A stretch of DNA of 64,000 bases from Chitinophagales bacterium (GTDB taxonomy: Bacteria > Bacteroidota > Bacteroidia > Chitinophagales > Saprospiraceae), in contig JAAFJY010000015.1 of the NCBI GenBank assembly GCA_013299105.1, forward strand, positions 62,001 through 126,000, in the 5' to 3' direction. The position numbers and the translations under genes are program-made. The notes under the pieces are model-generated. The model had not been told where the DNA came from. It saw nothing but the letters and a program-made list of their open reading frames with translations, and did not search any database. Positions 26,083-35,205 of the stretch are shown one piece after another. Position 1 is the stretch's first letter. Each line of letters starts with the position of its first letter.

Positions 26083-26197
26083 CTCGAATACAGGTCTTTG
26101 AATTACAATGTCAAACAAACGATAACCATTAACAGAAAAATCCAAGTTTCCTCATAGTGGGGGACGGGATATAATTGATCAGGATCAGACAAAATGC

Positions 26198-27835
26198 TCA
26201 GTATTTTACTAGTTTCTCGGGGGCGTTCAAAGGTTGGCCATTGGCTGTACACTGGGTCAGTAAATAAACTCCAGGACGCAAGTCCGCAATGTTCATTTCG
26301 ATGGCGGTATTGCTGTTTTCGCTGGTAACTGTTCGGATCAACCTGCCATGCAAGTCCATGATCTTTATTTTAACAATTTGATTACTTGTTTTTTCGTCTT
26401 GAAGCACAGTAGTCACCTTCAATTCTTCGAACTGGGGTTCAGTTTCTCCAATATGCAAGTAGACGATGTCGTGCGCAGGGTTAGGATATACTTTAGCGTT
26501 GCTTGTTGAAGAAGAATTTTCAACTAACCGGTTGGCACTTCGGGTTATGAATAGTTCTCCAACAGTGAGACTACTATCACCCACTCCACAAATACTGCGT
26601 ACTCGATATTCATAAGTACGGCCAATGCGCACCCCAGAGATCATGGCTTGGTTGCTGGTGGTGAGTACTCCGCTCCAGCGACTGGTCGTTGGTTTAAGTT
26701 GGCGTACTTCGGCAAAATAAGCATTGGCACCTTTTGCCTCAGTCCAACTTAGCGCAACCCTTGCCCCCGAATGGCTGTATTCACTTTTGGCGGGTACCGG
26801 ACACTTGGCACAAGGGGTACAGGCACCACCACAATCCACGGCAGTTTCTTCACCATTTTTGATGCCATCGCCACAAGTTGATTTTGGCGTACTACTAATT
26901 ATTTGATATCCAGTTGAATAGGCAATGTTCTCGCGGAATCCACCTGGAGCAAAAAGCGCGCGCATCCGCTTGGCTTGCCCTTCGGTAAAAAGGTTCATGC
27001 AACCATCGTCGGTGTAATCCATGAAGTTTTGGAACATCAGCTTGCCACCACAACCAAAAGCTTCTTTGGGACAACCGTGATTGGCATGATCAGAGTCGGG
27101 GGTGTCGCCTACAAAGTCATCAATGCTGCAATCTCCATCCCCCCAAATGTGGAACAAGTTGAGCCAGTGGCCTACTTCGTGGGTGGTGGTACGGCCCAAG
27201 TCGAAAGGAGCTTTGACGCTGCCTTTAGTACCAAAGTATTGAAAATCAATCACTACGCCGTCAGTGTTGTTGTCTCCGCCTGGGTACTGGCCGTAGCCCA
27301 TCAATTCCCCCTCAAGGTCACAAACCCAAATGTTGAGGTATTGATCAGTGGGCCAGGCATCTAATCCTCCGGTGGTATTGAATTTCATTTCATCATTTTC
27401 AGCGATGAAACGATTTTTCGGGCTTGATTGTCGGCGAATTCCAGAAGTAGGCAGGCCCCGGGGGTCGATATTGGCTAGTTTGAATGAAATTCCAGTTTCG
27501 CTGGCTTGAGGCCAGTTGTTGTCGGCGTTAATATTGCGACGGCCAAAGTCTTCATTCAAGACACTTAGCTGTGAAATGATTTGCTCGTCGCTAATATTCT
27601 GTGTAGCATTGTTGTAGATAACATTGACCACAACAGGAATAACAATTGGATTGAATCCACGTAATTCTACCGTTTCTTGATGCTGTGTGCAGTGGCGTTC
27701 AATGTCCCGGCGAATTTGCTCGATGAGGGGTGTTTTTTTCTTTTGGCCCTCCCAGTGTTCTAAGGTAGCGCAGGTTCTTTGTGCATGGCATAGCGAGGCT
27801 ATGGCCATGGCTAGTAAGCATGACAAGGTCCTCAT
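26198..27835 (-). CDS. Secreted M43 (pappalysin-type) zinc metalloprotease with type IX sorting domain
   Basis: Secreted protease of 545 residues. It has a signal peptide ending near CHAQ. The catalytic domain contains the zinc motif HEVGHWLNLFH and a Met-turn FMDYTDDG about 45 residues later, both M43/MEP-type features. A cysteine-rich segment follows (CGDGIKNGEETAVDCGG), then a fibronectin III-like domain at about 345-430. The last 85 residues form a type IX secretion sorting domain (VYPNPAHDIVYL and GVYLLTQ). It is likely exported and attached at the surface or released. Its promoter region is shared divergently with pyc. Confidence 0.93.
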   Translation of the reverse strand: MRTLSCLLAMAIASLCHAQRTCATLEHWEGQKKKTPLIEQIRRDIERHCTQHQETVELRGFNPIVIPVVVNVIYNNATQNISDEQIISQLSVLNEDFGRRNINADNNWPQASETGISFKLANIDPRGLPTSGIRRQSSPKNRFIAENDEMKFNTTGGLDAWPTDQYLNIWVCDLEGELMGYGQYPGGDNNTDGVVIDFQYFGTKGSVKAPFDLGRTTTHEVGHWLNLFHIWGDGDCSIDDFVGDTPDSDHANHGCPKEAFGCGGKLMFQNFMDYTDDGCMNLFTEGQAKRMRALFAPGGFRENIAYSTGYQIISSTPKSTCGDGIKNGEETAVDCGGACTPCAKCPVPAKSEYSHSGARVALSWTEAKGANAYFAEVRQLKPTTSRWSGVLTTSNQAMISGVRIGRTYEYRVRSICGVGDSSLTVGELFITRSANRLVENSSSTSNAKVYPNPAHDIVYLHIGETEPQFEELKVTTVLQDEKTSNQIVKIKIMDLHGRLIRTVTSENSNTAIEMNIADLRPGVYLLTQCTANGQPLNAPEKLVKY

Positions 27836-27892
27836 AACAAAAGTGTTACAGTGTGTGAACAGAGATTATGACGTAAAAATGGTTTGCGCTGA

Positions 27893-27912
27893 CCAATTGC
27901 AAATGCAATTGG
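27893..27912. promoter_or_regulatory. Candidate operator: inverted repeat CCAATTGCA-AA-TGCAATTGG
   Basis: A perfect 9-bp inverted repeat with a 2-base spacer, 58 bases upstream of the metalloprotease ATG. On the minus strand TACCTTGG (27914-27921), one base from the -7 consensus, lies beside it. Position and symmetry suit a dimeric repressor or activator. Confidence 0.4.
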
Positions 27913-28114
27913 CCAAGGTACATGGTCTTTGGATAGTGCAAAAAAGCTTCGAATTATCTAGGCGAATAGCCATAGAAATTGGGCAGAAGCATTTTTTGAA
28001 GACGGATTTACTTACAGCTAGAATGGATAGAAGTGAATGGTAGCGGTTTGCTGGGAGTTCGCAAACGGAGAAATCGCGGGAGGGATTTGATTTCTGACTA
28101 TAAAATTACACTAT

Positions 28115-28145
28115 ACTTTGACAAATTGGTTATTTTTGTCAAAGT
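28115..28145. promoter_or_regulatory. 11-bp inverted repeat ACTTTGACAAA / TTTGTCAAAGT upstream of pyc
   Basis: Perfect 11-bp arms separated by 9 bases and followed by a T run. It could form an AT-rich hairpin in RNA or act as a DNA operator. Related half-sites (TTTGACAATT, TTTGTCATG, TTGTCACG) follow downstream towards pyc, which favours the operator reading. Confidence 0.45.
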
Positions 28146-28334
28146 TTTTTTGACAATTCTGTGATAATTCTTTTGCTATTTGGCCCAAACCAGCGTTATC
28201 TACCCCTGACATTGTATTTTTAATGTCATTCTACCACTATTTTGTCATGAAATTGTCACGCAGTAGTTGCTGAGCAATAAGTTCTTTTGCGTGATGATTT
28301 TTTATAAACTAACCAAACAAATAACTTACGCTTA

Positions 28335-31300
28335 ATGGGCGCCATCGAAAACAACTTTAAAAAACTGCTCGTCGCTAATCGTGGCGAAATTGCCATTCGC
28401 GTCTTGCGAGCAGCATCTGAATTAGGAATCCGAACGGTTGCGATTTACACGTTTGAGGACCGTTATTCCCTGCACCGCTTCAAAGCTGACCAAGCCTACC
28501 AAATTGGTGAAGACGATGAACCACTTAAACCCTATTTGGATATTGAAGCCATTCTCAGGGTTGCCAAAGACAATAGTGTCGATGCGATCCACCCTGGTTA
28601 TGGTTTTCTATCCGAAAATGTACAGCTGGCTCGCCGTTGCCGGGAAGAGGGAATTGCTTTTATCGGCCCGGATCCAGAAATCATGGACCAATTGGGTGAT
28701 AAAGTGGCGGCCAAGGAAATTGCTCGTAGGATTGGCATTCCACTCATCTTGGATAGTGAACAAGATTTGGTCGACAGCGATATTGCTTTAGCCGAAGCCC
28801 GCCGCATTGGCTACCCAGTGATCATCAAAGCTGCTGCTGGTGGTGGTGGTCGAGGAATGCGTGTAGTGCGCAATGACTCAACCTTGGTAAAAGAGTACAA
28901 CGAAGCCAGTAGCGAAGCCAAAAATGCTTTTGGCGATGGCACGGTTTTTTTGGAAAAGTTCATCGAACGCCCCAAGCACATCGAAGTACAAATTTTGGGC
29001 GACAAACACGGCAATATCGTGCACTTGTACGAACGAGACTGCTCGATTCAACGCCGGTTTCAAAAAGTAGTAGAAATTGCTCCTGGGGTCAGTATCAAAA
29101 AGCCTGAGACCAAAGAGAAATTATATACTTATGCACTTAAACTGGCCCATGCTGTGGGCTACAACAATGCAGGCACAGTTGAATTCTTGCTTGATGAAGA
29201 AGAAAATGTCTATTTCATCGAAGTAAACCCCCGCATCCAGGTAGAACATACCGTAACCGAAGAAATCACTGGAGTCGACTTGGTGCGTTCACAAATCCTG
29301 ATTGCAAAAGGGCACGAATTACATGGTGCCTTAGTTGGTATCCCTCAACAAAAGGACATTGAATGCAGCGGTTGTGCAATCCAATGCCGCATCACCACCG
29401 AAGATCCTGCCAATGACTTCAAGCCCGATTATGGTAACCTGATTGCTTACCGCAGTCCAGGTGGAATGGGGATCCGCTTGGATGCCGGCAGCGCTTTTGC
29501 TGGTGCCAGAATTTCGCCGTTTTTCGATAGCTTGTTGGTGAAAATCACGGCCTGGGGGCCCAATTTCGACGCTTCTCGCAGCAAATTGCACCGGGCTTTG
29601 CGCGAATTTCGCGTGCGTGGGGTGAAAACCAATATCGGCTTTTTGTTGAACCTTTTAGAGGACCAGGATTTCCAAGAAATCAACTACACGGTCAATTTCA
29701 TCAAAGAAAAACCCAAACTGCTCGAACCTCGCCCTTGGAAAGACAGCGGCACCCGTTTGCTTCGCTATGTAGCTGATGTGCTGGTCAACAGCAATCCGGA
29801 TGTGGCTTTCAAAGACCCTAGGGTGGTACTGCTCAACCCCATAGTGCCAAAAGTTGAGTACAACAAACCAATGCCCCAAGGCAGCCGGGATCGTTTACAG
29901 CAAATGGGCCGCGAAGCTTTCGTCAATGATTTGAAAAATAATCCCAAAGTACAGTATACTGATACCACCTTTCGCGATGCCCACCAATCTTTGTTGGCTA
30001 CTCGCGTCCGTACTTATGATTTGCTGAAAGTAGCCGACAGTTTTGCCCGTAGGCATGGTGATCAGCTGTTTTCGATGGAGGTTTGGGGTGGCGCTACTTT
30101 TGATGTGGCACTGCGGTTCTTGCGCGAATGCCCCTGGGAACGCTTAGAGCAATTGCGCAGAGCCATGCCAAATGTGTTGTTGCAAATGTTGCTACGCGGG
30201 TCGAATGCGGTGGGTTACACTGCGTACCCCGACAATGTGGTAGAACGCTTCATTGAAGTGGCAGCGGAAAAAGGAATCGATGTTTTCCGGATTTTTGATT
30301 CCCTGAATTTCATCGACTCGATGAGAACCAGTATCCGTACCGTTCGCGAGCGCACCAACAGCCTGGCCGAGGCTTGTATTTGCTATACGGGCGACATCAT
30401 GGACCCCAAAAGGAGCAAATTCAGTCTACCTTATTACATCGACCTGGCCAAGCGCCTGGAAGACGAAGGAGCGCACCTGCTCTGCATCAAAGACATGGCT
30501 GGGTTGCTCAAGCCATATGGAGCACAGTTATTGGTAGAAGAATTGAAAACTGCAGTCAAACTGCCCATTCACTTGCATACCCACGATACGTCATCAATCC
30601 AAGCTGCTACTTACTTGAAGGCCATCGAAGCTGGAGTTGACATTGTGGATGTTGCATTAGGGTCAATGTCGGGGCTAACTTCTCAGCCTAATTTCAATTC
30701 TTTGGTTGCCGCCATGCAGGGCCATGAGCGCGAAACGGAAGTGGATTTGGCTTCGCTCAATGAATTTTCGAATTATTGGGAAGCGGTGCGCCGTTTTTAC
30801 CACCCATTCGAGTCGGAATTGCGCGCAGGTTCAGCTGATGTTTATGAGCACGAGATTCCTGGCGGACAATACTCTAACCTAAGGCCCCAAGCCCGTGGCT
30901 TGGGTTTGGAAAGCCAGTTTGAACTGATTAAACACAATTACCGTGAAGCAAATGACCTTTTGGGCGATATTGTTAAAGTAACACCTTCGTCGAAAGTGGT
31001 TGGGGACTTAGCTTTATTCATGACGTCAAATGGGCTTACCAAGGAGAATATTTTTTCACGCGGACAAACCCTGTCTTTCCCTGATAGCGTCAAAGCCCTG
31101 CTCAAAGGTGACCTGGGCCAGGTGGAAGGTGGTTTTCCTAAAGCCATGCAAGACTTGGTGTTGAAAGGTGAAATGCCATACACTGAAGCGCCCAATGCCC
31201 ATTTGCCAGCACTAGATATGGTCATTGGTTTTGAAAAATTCAAAGCCGAATTTGGCGCAGACCTGGAAGAGCACGATTACCTCTCGTACTTGATGTACCC

Positions 31301-31790
31301 CAAAGTATTCAGTGATTACCTCGAGTCTTTTAATAAATATGGAGACCTGAGTCACCTGCCAACCAAAGCTTATTTTTTTGGCATGGAGCCAATGGAAGAA
31401 ATCATGGTGGAACTGGCCAAGGGCAAAAACATCGTCATCAAGTACCTGAACCAAACCAAACCAGACGAACTGGGCAAAGTCGTAGTCTTTTTCCAACTCA
31501 ATGGCCAATCGCGCATGCTTTCGGTGAAGGACAAATCGGCTAAATCTAAGGTTGAAGCGCACCGGAAGATCAACAAGCCAAGTGACGTCGGCTCACCATT
31601 GCAAGGCAGTATTGCCAAAATTTTGGTCAAAGAGGGGGAAGTTGTTGAACTAAATACCCCACTTTTTGTGATCGAAGCGATGAAGATGGAAAGTACCATC
31701 TTGGCTCCGCAGGCTGGCGTAGTACAGCGTATTCACCTCAAGGAGAAAACCATGGTCGAGCAAGACGACCTAGTGATTGAATTGGGTTGA
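28335..31790 (+). CDS. pyc: Pyruvate carboxylase
   Basis: Biotin enzyme of 1151 residues that converts pyruvate, bicarbonate and ATP to oxaloacetate, replenishing the citric acid cycle. The N-terminal biotin carboxylase (to about 460) has the ATP-grasp loop KAAAGGGGRGMRVV and EVNPRIQVEHTVTEE. The carboxyltransferase begins at YTDTTFRDAHQSLLATR (about 535) and includes the metal-site HLHTHDTSS. The PYC-type linker and the biotinyl domain follow, with the modified lysine in EAMKMES near the C-terminus. Length and order match single-chain PYC, so no separate subunits are needed. It lies alone between a divergent protease and a bidirectional terminator. Confidence 0.98.
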   Translation: MGAIENNFKKLLVANRGEIAIRVLRAASELGIRTVAIYTFEDRYSLHRFKADQAYQIGEDDEPLKPYLDIEAILRVAKDNSVDAIHPGYGFLSENVQLARRCREEGIAFIGPDPEIMDQLGDKVAAKEIARRIGIPLILDSEQDLVDSDIALAEARRIGYPVIIKAAAGGGGRGMRVVRNDSTLVKEYNEASSEAKNAFGDGTVFLEKFIERPKHIEVQILGDKHGNIVHLYERDCSIQRRFQKVVEIAPGVSIKKPETKEKLYTYALKLAHAVGYNNAGTVEFLLDEEENVYFIEVNPRIQVEHTVTEEITGVDLVRSQILIAKGHELHGALVGIPQQKDIECSGCAIQCRITTEDPANDFKPDYGNLIAYRSPGGMGIRLDAGSAFAGARISPFFDSLLVKITAWGPNFDASRSKLHRALREFRVRGVKTNIGFLLNLLEDQDFQEINYTVNFIKEKPKLLEPRPWKDSGTRLLRYVADVLVNSNPDVAFKDPRVVLLNPIVPKVEYNKPMPQGSRDRLQQMGREAFVNDLKNNPKVQYTDTTFRDAHQSLLATRVRTYDLLKVADSFARRHGDQLFSMEVWGGATFDVALRFLRECPWERLEQLRRAMPNVLLQMLLRGSNAVGYTAYPDNVVERFIEVAAEKGIDVFRIFDSLNFIDSMRTSIRTVRERTNSLAEACICYTGDIMDPKRSKFSLPYYIDLAKRLEDEGAHLLCIKDMAGLLKPYGAQLLVEELKTAVKLPIHLHTHDTSSIQAATYLKAIEAGVDIVDVALGSMSGLTSQPNFNSLVAAMQGHERETEVDLASLNEFSNYWEAVRRFYHPFESELRAGSADVYEHEIPGGQYSNLRPQARGLGLESQFELIKHNYREANDLLGDIVKVTPSSKVVGDLALFMTSNGLTKENIFSRGQTLSFPDSVKALLKGDLGQVEGGFPKAMQDLVLKGEMPYTEAPNAHLPALDMVIGFEKFKAEFGADLEEHDYLSYLMYPKVFSDYLESFNKYGDLSHLPTKAYFFGMEPMEEIMVELAKGKNIVIKYLNQTKPDELGKVVVFFQLNGQSRMLSVKDKSAKSKVEAHRKINKPSDVGSPLQGSIAKILVKEGEVVELNTPLFVIEAMKMESTILAPQAGVVQRIHLKEKTMVEQDDLVIELG

Positions 31791-31819
31791 AAGGTTGAAG
31801 TACTGAAAGGCTGAAAAGA
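31788..31819. repeat. Octamer-type microarray after pyc
   Basis: Loosely repeated units GGTTGAAG, TACTGAAA, GGCTGAAA begin at the pyc stop. A better preserved array (TTCAACGC, TTCAACTT, TTCAACAC) lies on the other side of the terminator at 31858-31881. Confidence 0.5.
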
Positions 31820-31850
31820 GGGGGCAGTCGAAATGTATCCGACTGCCCCC
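31820..31850. terminator. Bidirectional terminator between pyc and porW
   Basis: A perfect 11-bp GC-rich stem (GGGGGCAGTCG / CGACTGCCCCC) with a 9-base loop lies between convergent genes. A TGTCTTTT run follows on the plus strand and CTCTTTTCAG on the minus strand, so it may serve both. Confidence 0.85.
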
Positions 31851-31884
31851 TGTCTTTTCAACGCTTCAACTTTTCAACACTGAT

Positions 31885-34800
31885 CTACTTCAGGTAATTC
31901 GCCTCAAAAAAGGCTTGGTAACCAGCAGTCGATTGCTTGCGCAAAATCTCGCGGTAATTGCCCATGGTGATGGGGAAAATCTGGAAATCTGTGCCCGCAG
32001 GCACAAAAGCACCTTTGTTTTTCACTACACCATTGTAATAATCCATGCTGCTCTTCATGTTTTCAAAGCGGCGCAAGATGATGATCAGTTCTTTCTTTTC
32101 TTCCATGAAAGTGGCCGACATGGTGATTTTTTGCAAGCTATGGAACTGCTGGTTGTAATCCGAAATTTTGGCTTTTACCGTTTCCTGGTTGACTTTTTCG
32201 TCAAAAACCAGGAGCATAAAGTGGATGGAGTTTTCGTCCACCTTGAAGACTTCGTTGCTCTCCGGTCCATCCCTGCGCTCTTCGTCACCGGGAAGATTAG
32301 CAGTGGCTCCTCCGATGAGGCGTAAAACTTCTTTGGCGCGTTTTTCCTCATCTGTATTGGGATAGCGTGAAATCACCTCGTTCAGTGCAAATTTGTAAGC
32401 TTCGACACCTTGTACTTTACCTGTGCAGAAGGCACTCAGCAATGCAAAACGAGAAGCCAAGGCATTTTGAGCCCCGAAACGTACTTTGGAATCAGTACAC
32501 ATTTTTATGGCTTCTTGCACATTGCCAATTTTGAAATACTTGTAAGCCTCATCGTAAAAACGGTTGACCTGCAGCTGCTCATTGGCCAGCTCTTTGGCAT
32601 AGTTGGGGTCGGTCAAGACCTTGGCAAAAGTAGAGGTTGGGTAACCTTTTACGATTTTGTCGTAATACACTTGGGCCTGCGCGGGTTGATTGAGCTTGGT
32701 GTAGTCCAGGTAGAGGTAGTACCAGGAGTTGATCTCGTAGTTGTGCCTACCAAAACGTTGGTTGAGGTCTTCCAAAACAGCGGCGGATTTTTTGTAGTTT
32801 TCCAGCTGATCGTGGTATGCGGCTCCGAGTTTGTACATGGCCTCGATCACTTTTTGCTCGACTTGGCGGATGTCACTTTCGCTACGGGGTACTGGGCCTA
32901 GCATTGTCGTGACTTCGTCTTCCTGTGTTTCTTCTTTTGGCGCATCGGGTGCTTTCGTGGCCTGAGCCTGCTCATTTTCGTTGTTATTGCGTGCACTGTT
33001 GCGGCTACTCCTGCGCCAATCATCTTGCAAGGTTCGATTACCCCAGAGGCGGTCAAAGTCACGTTTTCCTTGCTTGAATTTCTTTTCGTCGTAGACAAAG
33101 AAAGTGGGAATGGCCACATTGTTGGCATCAACGATCGGCTTTCCAATGACTGGTCGAATTGAAGCGCCATTGCCACCAGTTTGTGCAACTGGATCCGCGC
33201 CTTTGGTATTGGCCAAGGCTGCGAGGCGATCGTCATCACGCTTTTTCTTCACTTTATTGGCCAAGGCTTTGAGTTCGGCATCACTCATTTTAGCCAGGCG
33301 CAAAAGGCTGTCTTGCACTTCGATGATTTCCAGGTTTTTGGCGATTTCAACGAGGCTGTTGCGCAATTTATCGGATGGGCGGTAGCGCTCATCGTTACGG
33401 TCCATCACGTTCAGGGCACTGTCCAGGTAGTTTTTGGTGGGAATGAAATCCTCGGTTTCAAAGTGCAACTGGGCCAAGGTGTAGTAGGTTTCACCCAATT
33501 GGAAGTTGTTGCCTCGTGTCACGCGAGCTGCTCGGCTGAGGTATTTGATGGCTGCTGGGCGGTCCTTGTTTTGGAGCGCAATATTGGCCAGCGCATAGTA
33601 GATTTGGTCTTGGTATTCAAGGTTAGCAGGCTCCTTGAGCATTTTCTCCAAAGTGGCAGTTGCAGTAGCGGCAGTGCCATTGCCACTCAACCAGGAGTTT
33701 TGTGCCATGTTGAGGCGGGCGTTGAAAGCCATGTCAAAATTGCCATTGTAGCCTGCTACGTCTTCAAAAGCAGTATAAGCATCGCCCCAACGGCTTGCCT
33801 TTTGGTGCAATTGCCCCAAAAGGAAGGTGTAACGCATCCGCTCTTTGCGGGTTTCGGCCAATTCAATGGCTTGCTTTAGGGGCTCTACTGCATTTTCGTA
33901 TTCCTTGCGCTTGAGGTACATGTCGGCCATCATTGGGGCCAAATCGGCGCGAACACTCAAGAAAGTCGTCGGGCTCGATTCCAATTCGCTGATGTAGCGC
34001 AGGGCGGCATCATAGTTGTCGCGCTCAATCATGGTGCGCGCCAACCAAAGCACGCCATCCTGGTAGGCTGGGCGGTGTTTCATGAAAAAGTCTTCAGGTT
34101 TATCTGGGGGAGCATCTTTTTTATCGTCTTTTTTATTTGCCTCGGCAGCTTTTTTCTCCTCATCTTTCTGCGCACCCAAAGACCCTGGTTTGGGCTTGTT
34201 CAAAATATCTGGTTTTGGGGGGATAGGTTTGCCTTTTTTGCGAGCATTGGCCACTTCGGCGTTGTACTTCTTGCGTACTTCGGCAATTTTTTTGGCTTGC
34301 TTTTTCTTCTCTTTGGCGACTTGGGCCCGGATCTTGTTTTTCTTCTTTAGGCTCAAGGCACGGAATTCTTCACTTTTGGTGTCGATTTCGGTTTTCTTGC
34401 CTATTCCTTTTTTTACCGCCTTTTTGAGTTTCTGGCGTTCAGGGTTGTATTCATTGACCAACCAGCGGAGGGTGGTTTCGGCTGTTTCGTAGTCTTGTTT
34501 CAAAAAATGGGCCTTGCCGGCCAGCAAGTAGCAGTCGTCCACCCAATGGCTTTTGGGGTGCAGGGCTGCTACTTTGGTTACTTTTTTTACGGCATTGTCC
34601 AGGTCTGCAGCTGCTTGTTGGGGGTTTTCGATTTCGGTGTAAGGAAACACCGAAATGACGCGTGCATAGTTTTCCCGGTGCTGTTTTTCCATGCTCAGGA
34701 AAGTAGCCTCCATGATTTCATTGGCATTGAAATAGCCATTGTACAAGGCGGTGGTGTTGTGGTAGATTTTACCCAGACCTGACAACTCCTTGTTGCGGCT

Positions 34801-34914
34801 GCGGGTAGTTACACAACTTTCTGCCACTAGGGCTAAAGCAAGCAGGGTAAAGACGTAAACGATCCGTTTCAAAACTGGACAATTTATAATGTTGAAGAAG
34901 GCTTGGAAACGCAT
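31885..34914 (-). CDS. porW: Type IX secretion system lipoprotein PorW/SprE
   Basis: Large tetratricopeptide lipoprotein of 1009 residues. The signal ends in LALVAESC, giving a lipidated cysteine near residue 34. The N-terminal IYHNTTALYNGYFNANEIM matches the start of PorW/SprE proteins, which connect the outer-membrane and inner parts of the type IX secretion machinery and are needed for secretion and gliding. TPR-like repeats run through most of the chain: AALHPKSHWVDDCYLLAGKA near 118, then several from 290 to 520 and from 700 to 850. A lysine-rich coiled stretch (about 160-260) and low-complexity linkers interrupt them. The gene is convergent with pyc and divergent from the M23 peptidase gene. 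Confidence 0.88.
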   Translation of the reverse strand: MRFQAFFNIINCPVLKRIVYVFTLLALALVAESCVTTRSRNKELSGLGKIYHNTTALYNGYFNANEIMEATFLSMEKQHRENYARVISVFPYTEIENPQQAAADLDNAVKKVTKVAALHPKSHWVDDCYLLAGKAHFLKQDYETAETTLRWLVNEYNPERQKLKKAVKKGIGKKTEIDTKSEEFRALSLKKKNKIRAQVAKEKKKQAKKIAEVRKKYNAEVANARKKGKPIPPKPDILNKPKPGSLGAQKDEEKKAAEANKKDDKKDAPPDKPEDFFMKHRPAYQDGVLWLARTMIERDNYDAALRYISELESSPTTFLSVRADLAPMMADMYLKRKEYENAVEPLKQAIELAETRKERMRYTFLLGQLHQKASRWGDAYTAFEDVAGYNGNFDMAFNARLNMAQNSWLSGNGTAATATATLEKMLKEPANLEYQDQIYYALANIALQNKDRPAAIKYLSRAARVTRGNNFQLGETYYTLAQLHFETEDFIPTKNYLDSALNVMDRNDERYRPSDKLRNSLVEIAKNLEIIEVQDSLLRLAKMSDAELKALANKVKKKRDDDRLAALANTKGADPVAQTGGNGASIRPVIGKPIVDANNVAIPTFFVYDEKKFKQGKRDFDRLWGNRTLQDDWRRSSRNSARNNNENEQAQATKAPDAPKEETQEDEVTTMLGPVPRSESDIRQVEQKVIEAMYKLGAAYHDQLENYKKSAAVLEDLNQRFGRHNYEINSWYYLYLDYTKLNQPAQAQVYYDKIVKGYPTSTFAKVLTDPNYAKELANEQLQVNRFYDEAYKYFKIGNVQEAIKMCTDSKVRFGAQNALASRFALLSAFCTGKVQGVEAYKFALNEVISRYPNTDEEKRAKEVLRLIGGATANLPGDEERRDGPESNEVFKVDENSIHFMLLVFDEKVNQETVKAKISDYNQQFHSLQKITMSATFMEEKKELIIILRRFENMKSSMDYYNGVVKNKGAFVPAGTDFQIFPITMGNYREILRKQSTAGYQAFFEANYLK

Positions 34915-34983
34915 GGCCCGGCACTATTTAATGCCAGACTTTTCATGAAAAACCGGTTTTGGAATGGGTAAAGGGGCATTTTT

Positions 34984-35014
34984 TTGCCGCTTACGGAATA
35001 ATCCCGTAATTTTG
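34984..35014 (+). promoter_or_regulatory. Promoter (TTG-N20-TAATTTTG) directed at the M23 peptidase gene
   Basis: TTG at 34984-34986 and TAATTTTG at 35007-35014 give both Bacteroidota elements with 20-base spacing. The ATG at 35206 is about 190 bases further on, implying a long leader that contains the palindrome at 35026-35059. Confidence 0.5.
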
Positions 35015-35025
35015 TGACCTTGTAT

Positions 35026-35059
35026 GCTCGTTCTTGTTTCAATTGAAACTTGTTCGAGC
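35026..35059. promoter_or_regulatory. Palindrome between two facing promoters
   Basis: A perfect 14-base palindrome, GTTTCAATTGAAAC (35036-35049), is framed by matching outer arms GCTCG and CGAGC across 5-base unpaired segments. It lies in the zone that both predicted transcripts would cross. Confidence 0.6.
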
Positions 35060-35096
35060 AGGTTAAAAATGACTGTAATCAATAACTGAAAAGCCG

Positions 35097-35127
35097 CAAA
35101 TTTATTTTGGTTTTCAGTAAAAATCAA
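35097..35127 (-). promoter_or_regulatory. Promoter (TTG-N20-TAAATTTG) directed at porW
   Basis: On the minus strand TTG (35125-35127) and TAAATTTG (35097-35104) are separated by 20 bases. The porW start at 34914 lies about 180 bases downstream. Confidence 0.5.
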
Positions 35128-35205
35128 GCTGTTTGCACGGGTAATTGGTTTAAATTGGCTACCCAAAGGGCCACAATAGCCCACAAACGGTAATAGTTAA
35201 AGAAC

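Larger units (their letters stand above)
25733..26197. other. Intergenic region with repeat copy B and a terminator
   Basis: 465 bases between convergent genes. Near 25769-25796 there are irregular repeats of ATACGAC/ATATGA type. Copy B of the dispersed repeat follows (25840-25971), then the minus-strand terminator at 26054-26082. Confidence 0.6.
27836..28334. other. Divergent regulatory region between metalloprotease and pyc
   Basis: About 500 bases. It contains two palindromes described separately (27893-27912 and 28115-28145) and several extra TGACAA/TTGTCA half-sites between 28135 and 28260. A plus-strand reading frame from 27687 to 28043 spans the protease start and is not credible as a gene. 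Confidence 0.6.

Noticed and set aside
27687-28043. 118-codon plus-strand frame over the protease start
   Set aside because: It is antisense to the signal-peptide end of the metalloprotease gene and has no features.
33181-33879. 232-codon plus-strand frame inside porW
   Set aside because: It is the antisense shadow of the TPR-repeat gene; porW has clear family identity and codon pattern.
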